Of a DNA stretch of 17,206 nt, positions 12,609 through 17,206 are shown piece by piece. The position numbers and the translations under genes were made by a program. Position 1 is the stretch's first letter. Each line of letters opens with the position of its first letter. The DNA comes from DAIOSQ01 sp036752465. Lineage in GTDB: Bacteria > Pseudomonadota > Gammaproteobacteria > Legionellales > Legionellaceae. Below the pieces are notes generated by a model, which searched no databases, was not told the origin of the DNA, and worked only from the letters and a program-made list of their open reading frames with translations. The stretch spans positions 1-17,206 of the forward strand of contig DAIOSQ010000039.1 of NCBI GenBank assembly GCA_036752465.1, read 5' to 3'.

Positions 12609-14009
12609 CTGACGGTAGTTGATCAATTGCAACGCATGCCCAAGGCGATTGAGAACCAGCGCTTGACCGAGCAAAACCAAAGTAGTGGCTATGGCCGGCG
12701 ATACCACCCCACCAGTCACCGCGACACGCACAGGCTGTGCCAGCTTGCCCATGCTAAGATCACATGCACTGCAAACCTCTTGAATACACGCGTGTATGGC
12801 GGCTTCTTGCCAATCTGACAGCGTTTGCAAGTGATCAAAAAGCATCTGCAGTGACGGCGCAATGCTAGGCGTTAAATGTTTTTTAACCGCATCCTCATCG
12901 TAGACCAGCGAATTTTGATAAAAATATTGACTTTTTTCGCATATTTCTACCAATGTTTTGCAGCGCTCCGCCTGTACTTTGACCAAATCTACCAATCCAG
13001 GTCCCCTACTTATATCTATTCCCTGCTGGTCAAAATGGTAACGCAAGGCTGCTGCTACACGCTCTGCAGGATCGGTTTTTTGGTAATTTTGATTCAGCCA
13101 ATACAATTTTTCATAATTAAAACTAGATACCCCTCGACTTATTTTGTCTAAATCAAAATATTGTATCATCTCAGCAAGGCTAAAGATTTCTTGATCCCCA
13201 TGCGACCAACCCAAACGTACCAGGTAATTTAACAAAGCATGTGGCAAAATCCCCATTTCTTTGAATTGCAACACACTCACTGCCCCATGACGTTTGGATA
13301 AACGCTTGCCATCTGCGCCCAAAATCATCGGCAGATGCGCAAATACCGGTAGAGGGGCTCCCAAAGCTTGATATATATGAATTTGGCGAGGGGTATTGTT
13401 GATATGATCATCCCCACGAATCACATGGGTAATATGCATATCCCAATCATCCACAACCACAGCAAAATTATAGGTAGGATGCTGATCTTGGCGCATTAAA
13501 ATCAAATCATCCAATTCCTGATGATTGACATCAATCCTGCCATAGACTTGATCCTCAAAGCTGGTCATACCACTTTCGGGTGTTTTGATGCGCACCACAT
13601 AAGGCCCATGGCCATGACCCGCAGGCAAATTACGACAGGTGCCATCGTAGCGCGGTTTTACCTTGATACGCATTTGTTCATCACGCAATGCTTCGAGGCG
13701 TTCTTTACTACAATAACATCTATAAGCCTTGCCTTCATCCAACAAACGTTCCAACATGGCCTGATAACGAGGGTAACGGGCGGTTTGCCTGATCGGCCCC
13801 TCATCGTAGCTTAACCCCAACCATTGCATGCCTTCAATAATCGCCGCCACCGATTCTTGGGTAGAGCGGTCTTGATCAGTGTCCTCTATACGCAGCACAA
13901 ACTCGCCATGATGATGCTTCGCAAACAACCAAGAGAATAAGGCCGTGCGCACACTGCCAACATGCAGTGACCCGGTAGGACTGGGAGCGAAACGCGTTCT
14001 TACACCCAT
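12603..14009 (-). CDS. gltX: Glutamyl-tRNA synthetase
   Basis: This 468-residue class I GluRS attaches glutamate to tRNA-Glu; two such tRNA genes open this window. The HIGH-type motif is HVGS (16-19) in FAPSPTGSLHVGSVRTAL. The KMSKS-type loop is KRLSKR (235-240), and LRIEDTDQDRS is typical. Three of the zinc ligands known from the E. coli enzyme are present (Cys98, Cys100, Cys125), but the position matching His127 is Asn; a nearby His (132 or 134) might substitute. The start is ATG 14009, with GGAG 5 bases upstream on the minus strand. Length is normal. The gene converges on the 540-residue orphan gene and shares 6 bases with it, leaving no room for a separate terminator. It diverges from the hybrid kinase gene. 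Whether it is discriminating or also charges tRNA-Gln cannot be told here. Confidence 0.97.
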   Translation of the reverse strand: MGVRTRFAPSPTGSLHVGSVRTALFSWLFAKHHHGEFVLRIEDTDQDRSTQESVAAIIEGMQWLGLSYDEGPIRQTARYPRYQAMLERLLDEGKAYRCYCSKERLEALRDEQMRIKVKPRYDGTCRNLPAGHGHGPYVVRIKTPESGMTSFEDQVYGRIDVNHQELDDLILMRQDQHPTYNFAVVVDDWDMHITHVIRGDDHINNTPRQIHIYQALGAPLPVFAHLPMILGADGKRLSKRHGAVSVLQFKEMGILPHALLNYLVRLGWSHGDQEIFSLAEMIQYFDLDKISRGVSSFNYEKLYWLNQNYQKTDPAERVAAALRYHFDQQGIDISRGPGLVDLVKVQAERCKTLVEICEKSQYFYQNSLVYDEDAVKKHLTPSIAPSLQMLFDHLQTLSDWQEAAIHACIQEVCSACDLSMGKLAQPVRVAVTGGVVSPAIATTLVLLGQALVLNRLGHALQLINYRQS

Positions 14010-14019
14010 GAAAACTCCG

Positions 14020-14049
14020 TTGTTCTGTAGGAAATAATTAGGCTATAAT
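14020..14049 (+). promoter_or_regulatory. Candidate promoter of the hybrid kinase gene
   Basis: A perfect -10 hexamer TATAAT (14044-14049) follows TTGTTC (14020-14025) after 18 bases. Transcription would begin near 14056, giving a leader of about 34 bases before the TTG start at 14090. It overlaps the gltX leader region on the other strand. Confidence 0.5.
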
Positions 14050-14054
14050 ACGTG

Positions 14055-14082
14055 ATTTTACCGCAATCTCATAGTCTGGAAA
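14055..14082 (-). promoter_or_regulatory. Candidate gltX promoter
   Basis: On the minus strand TTTCCA (plus 14082-14077) and TAAAAT (14060-14055) are 16 bases apart. The -10 is a good match and the -35 is fair. It lies inside the leader of the divergent kinase transcript, so the two promoters face away from each other with overlapping initial transcripts. Confidence 0.35.
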
Positions 14083-14089
14083 CACTACT

Positions 14090-16849
14090 TTGAAACCCAT
14101 AGGCATCAAATATCAATTACGCATTGCCATTTTGATTCCTATCTTGCTGGTTGCTTTGCTTTTTGCATTTTTTTTCAATTATCAACTCGCCCAAGATCTC
14201 AAGCACAATGCAGCACATATGGGAGAAACTTATGTACGACAATTATTACCCGCGGCACAACTTGCAATTTTTCGGGACGATTTACGCACGCTACAAGGCT
14301 TAATCGATGAGTCCATTATCAATCCTGAGATACATGCATTGGCGTTTTACAATGCCCACGGCGATTTACTAGCTGCGCGGGGCGGCAAACACCCCCTGCA
14401 TTTGCAAGTACCCCAATACTCTGCTGATACCATCGCCAGCAAAGCAATTAATGACTATACCATTCATCTCATCGCGCCAATCACCTTGCCAAATTTTAAC
14501 ATGTACTCGCCGCTGCTCTCAGCCAACGCGCATCCCCATCAAGCCAATACGGTATTGGGCTGGTTAGCGTTAGACCTCGATACCAAGTTGGGGGTTATCA
14601 AACGCTACCAAATGTATGTCATCAGTATTGTGATCACGTGTTTAGGGCTGCTGATGAGCTTCGCCGCACATTATTTTTTATCCAAGCGGATCTATTATCC
14701 CATTCATAGACTGCGCAGAAGTATGAAACAAATTTTACGCAATGAATTTGAGACGCACATCCATCTCCCCAGCCAAGGGGAGTTGGGCATTATTGCCGCC
14801 GGGTGTGAACATTTGCAAAGTGCTTATTTGAATATTGCCAAAGATCTCACCCATCATATAGAAACTGCAACCATCGATTTACAAGCAGGATTACAGTTAT
14901 TAGAAGAAAAAAATATTGAGCTGAGCTTGGAAAAGAAAAAAGCCGAAGAAAAAAATCGCCAAAAATCCGAATTAATTGCCAATTTGAGCCACGAAATCAG
15001 AACACCCATGAATGGCATCATTGGTTTTACTAACGTCTTGATGGAGAGCAAACTCGATTCTTTACAACTGGATTATGTCAAGACCATCAAAACATCTGCG
15101 CAGGATTTACTGAATATTCTCAATGAAATACTTGATTACTCAAAACTTGATGCCGGCAAATTGCATCTTGAATGCATCCCCCTTAATATCCGCACGTGCA
15201 TCGATGAAATCATTGCCCTCACCGCACCCTTAGCGCATAAAAAAGGCATTGATATCATCCCTTCCACTGCCACCAACGTACCCAGAGCCGTGCTCGGTGA
15301 CCCACTGCGATTAAAACAAATCATCAGCAACTTGATTCATAATGCCATCAAATTTACCGACCGTGGCTATGTCTTAATCCGCACGACCATGTTGCATGAG
15401 AGCGAACATGACTACAATTTTTCAATTGCGGTGATTGATACCGGTATTGGCATCGCTGTCAAAGACCAAGCACGGTTATTTAATGCCTACCAACAAGTCG
15501 ACCATAACATCGCTAAAGGGTACGGTGGCACCGGTCTTGGTCTGATGATTTGTAAAAAATTAGCCGAACATATGCAAGGACACATCACGGTAGAAAGTGA
15601 TCTCAACAAGGGATCTAATTTTGCCATCCACATCAAATTGGCAAAGCTCAGAGCCTATGAAATTGAAAAAAATCAAGTTCATCGCTTTAGCCATTTGCAT
15701 ATTATTTGTTATGATGATAATCCATTGCACTTGGAAGCACTCTGTAATGGGCTAGGCTATTGGGGCATCCAGGTGATCGCGGTTTCTTCATTTCAAGAGT
15801 TAGTCACCACGCTTCAGCACAATCCACAAGCACACTTGGCATTTATTAATGTCAACCAAGGCTGCGAACAACAAGTAAAAGAAGTCATGCAACAGGCGCC
15901 AACCGTGCCATTTGTGTTGCTTTCAAAATGGTTTATCCAAAATTACGAATCATTGGGCGCGCGCGATTTTATTTTTAAGCCCCCCAACATTGAAAAGCTA
16001 CGCAGTACCTTGGACGCATTTTTAACTCAGCAGAGCAACCAACCCAGCGTTGATAGCTACGCACAACACCACGCCGATTTGACCCGCTTACGCGACAAGC
16101 TAAAAGCTCTCAATGCGCATATACTGATTGCTGAAGATAACCGTATCAATCGCATGTTAATGCATTCGATGCTGCAAGAGCTGGCACACTTAGAGATCGT
16201 CGCTGATGGTGAAGCAGCCGTAGAACTTTGCCAGCAAAAAAGATTTCAAGCGATTTTACTTGATTTGCACATGCCACTATTAAATGGCTTGGAAGCAGCC
16301 TATCTGATTCAAAAAAAATCCATTTACAACCAACAAGCCCCGATTATTCTGATCAGCGCGAGTGGCGATGATTTTTTGCCAATCAATACGCATCAAAGTG
16401 GCATCACAGTCTGCTTAGCAAAACCAATCGACGAAGCACATCTGTTAAGCCATCTAGTCAAATTGATTCAACCCAACATGTTGCAGGCGATAGATTGGCC
16501 ATTATGTATCAAAAAAGCTTCCGGCAGAGAAGCACTGGCACTAGAATTTTTAGCCAAATTTGTGGAAGAATTACGCCTTAACCGTCAGGAACTGCTTGAC
16601 TTGTCCATTCAACAGCATATCAAAGGTATCGAACGCGCCGCGCATAAATTGCATGGCGCATGTTGCTTTTTTGGAGTAACAGTATTACAACTACACGTAG
16701 TTGCGCTGGAAAATGCCGCAAAGCACGCCAGCAGCATGCAAACAATTGCAGCGACGTTCAAACAAGTGATCGATACGATTGATCACGTGATTCAAGAATA
16801 TGAGCAAACATATCACATCAGACTTAATACAACAGGTGAAACACTATGA
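14090..16849 (+). CDS. Hybrid sensor histidine kinase of the BarA/GacS/LetS type
   Basis: This is a 919-residue tripartite sensor kinase. In order it has a membrane helix (11-30), a periplasmic sensor (31-173), a second helix (about 174-197), HAMP (about 195-255), a charged coiled coil (265-295) and a dimerisation domain with phospho-His301 in NLSHEIRTPMNG. The ATPase domain carries DPLRLKQIISNLIHNA (from 404), DTGIGIA (450) and GYGGTGLGL. A degenerate receiver (about 540-645), an intact receiver with Asp725 in LLDLHMP, and an Hpt domain with His852 in AHKLHG follow. The architecture and length match BarA/GacS/LetS, which phosphorelay to UvrY/GacA/LetA and control small RNAs that titrate CsrA. 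In the first receiver the phosphoacceptor position is Asn587. The start is TTG 14090, with GGA 9 bases upstream; no ATG precedes the first membrane helix. The stop overlaps the phosphofructokinase start (ATGA). The response-regulator partner is not in the window. Confidence 0.92.
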   Translation: MKPIGIKYQLRIAILIPILLVALLFAFFFNYQLAQDLKHNAAHMGETYVRQLLPAAQLAIFRDDLRTLQGLIDESIINPEIHALAFYNAHGDLLAARGGKHPLHLQVPQYSADTIASKAINDYTIHLIAPITLPNFNMYSPLLSANAHPHQANTVLGWLALDLDTKLGVIKRYQMYVISIVITCLGLLMSFAAHYFLSKRIYYPIHRLRRSMKQILRNEFETHIHLPSQGELGIIAAGCEHLQSAYLNIAKDLTHHIETATIDLQAGLQLLEEKNIELSLEKKKAEEKNRQKSELIANLSHEIRTPMNGIIGFTNVLMESKLDSLQLDYVKTIKTSAQDLLNILNEILDYSKLDAGKLHLECIPLNIRTCIDEIIALTAPLAHKKGIDIIPSTATNVPRAVLGDPLRLKQIISNLIHNAIKFTDRGYVLIRTTMLHESEHDYNFSIAVIDTGIGIAVKDQARLFNAYQQVDHNIAKGYGGTGLGLMICKKLAEHMQGHITVESDLNKGSNFAIHIKLAKLRAYEIEKNQVHRFSHLHIICYDDNPLHLEALCNGLGYWGIQVIAVSSFQELVTTLQHNPQAHLAFINVNQGCEQQVKEVMQQAPTVPFVLLSKWFIQNYESLGARDFIFKPPNIEKLRSTLDAFLTQQSNQPSVDSYAQHHADLTRLRDKLKALNAHILIAEDNRINRMLMHSMLQELAHLEIVADGEAAVELCQQKRFQAILLDLHMPLLNGLEAAYLIQKKSIYNQQAPIILISASGDDFLPINTHQSGITVCLAKPIDEAHLLSHLVKLIQPNMLQAIDWPLCIKKASGREALALEFLAKFVEELRLNRQELLDLSIQQHIKGIERAAHKLHGACCFFGVTVLQLHVVALENAAKHASSMQTIAATFKQVIDTIDHVIQEYEQTYHIRLNTTGETL

Positions 16850-17206
16850 TCAAAAAAAATGCCTTATATGCACAATCTGGCGGGGTAACTGCGGTGATCA
16901 ATGCGTCCGCTGCTGCAGTTATCGAAACAGCACGACAATATCCCCATCAGATAGGCAAGGTATTCGCCGCTAAAAATGGCATTATGGGGGTTTTAGCCGA
17001 AGAACTTATCGATTTAAGCCTTGAAACTGCAGCAGATATCGCCAAACTCAAACACACCCCTGCAGGTGCGTTTGGTTCTTGCCGTTATAAATTATCAGGA
17101 CAGAATCAGGAATATGAACGTTTGCTCGCAGTGTTCCGAGCCCATGATATTGGCTACTTTTTTTACAATGGTGGCGGTGATTCGCAAGACACCGCTCATA
17201 AAGTGG
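16846..17206 (+). CDS. pfp: Phosphofructokinase, probably pyrophosphate-dependent (3' end outside window)
   Basis: The first 120 residues are present; the rest is cut by the window edge. The N-terminus ALYAQSGGVTAVINAS and the segment FFYNGGGDSQDTAHK (105-119) mark the phosphofructokinase superfamily. The GGGDS loop and AQSGGVTAVINA opening resemble the pyrophosphate-dependent clade found in Xanthomonas and related gammaproteobacteria, rather than the ATP enzyme with GGDGS. It would phosphorylate fructose 6-phosphate reversibly using PPi in the cytoplasm. The start ATG lies in the kinase gene stop (ATGA), with AGGTG 7 bases upstream, so translation is likely coupled. Phosphoryl-donor choice needs the missing active-site residues for certainty. 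Confidence 0.88.
   Translation, partial: MIKKNALYAQSGGVTAVINASAAAVIETARQYPHQIGKVFAAKNGIMGVLAEELIDLSLETAADIAKLKHTPAGAFGSCRYKLSGQNQEYERLLAVFRAHDIGYFFYNGGGDSQDTAHKV

Noticed and set aside
1..17206. CRISPR array, insertion sequence or transposase
   Set aside because: No regularly spaced repeats, terminal inverted repeats or transposase-like protein were seen on either strand.

Overview
The window looks like a chromosomal segment of a gammaproteobacterium, probably a host-associated or amoeba-associated member of the Legionellales or a relative. This placement is inferred. It rests on a detached gspL-gspM type II secretion pair (Legionella also scatters these genes), a GacS/BarA/LetS-type hybrid kinase, a pyrophosphate-type phosphofructokinase, and two large orphan proteins of effector-like character, one with ankyrin repeats. 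Most genes are housekeeping genes. Gene density is high and no gap between genes exceeds 300 bases.

Layout. 1-195: two tandem tRNA-Glu(TTC) genes, the first cut by the window edge, followed by a small unrecognised gene (219-617). 721-2037 (-): a dGTPase-family HD hydrolase, divergent from a SPOR-domain lipoprotein (2164-2679, +). 2728-5410 (-): a tight operon mltB-gspL-gspM, in which a lytic transglycosylase is translationally linked to two inner-membrane platform proteins of type II secretion. 5541-8784 (+): lepA-lepB-rnc, the classic translation factor / signal peptidase I / RNase III operon. The usual next gene, era, is absent. Its place is taken by an ankyrin-repeat protein (8881-10836) and an unrecognised 540-residue protein (10986-12608) with a Ser/Thr-rich tail. 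gltX (12603-14009, -) converges on the second of these with overlapping stop codons. From a shared divergent control region, the hybrid kinase gene (14090-16849, +) runs into the start of a phosphofructokinase gene (16846 to the edge) with an ATGA overlap.

How the parts relate. LepB processes secretory preproteins, including those that would use the type II system. GspL/GspM anchor the ATPase and pseudopilus assembly of that system, and MltB could open peptidoglycan for envelope machinery. The kinase resembles the GacS/LetS switches that control virulence and metabolic phase in relatives, and here it is physically coupled to a glycolytic gene. The two orphan proteins between rnc and gltX are the main accessory content and the best candidates for something undescribed. 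Their function cannot be assigned from sequence alone.

Start codons were chosen from Shine-Dalgarno and promoter evidence. lepA and the kinase appear to start with TTG and rnc with GTG.
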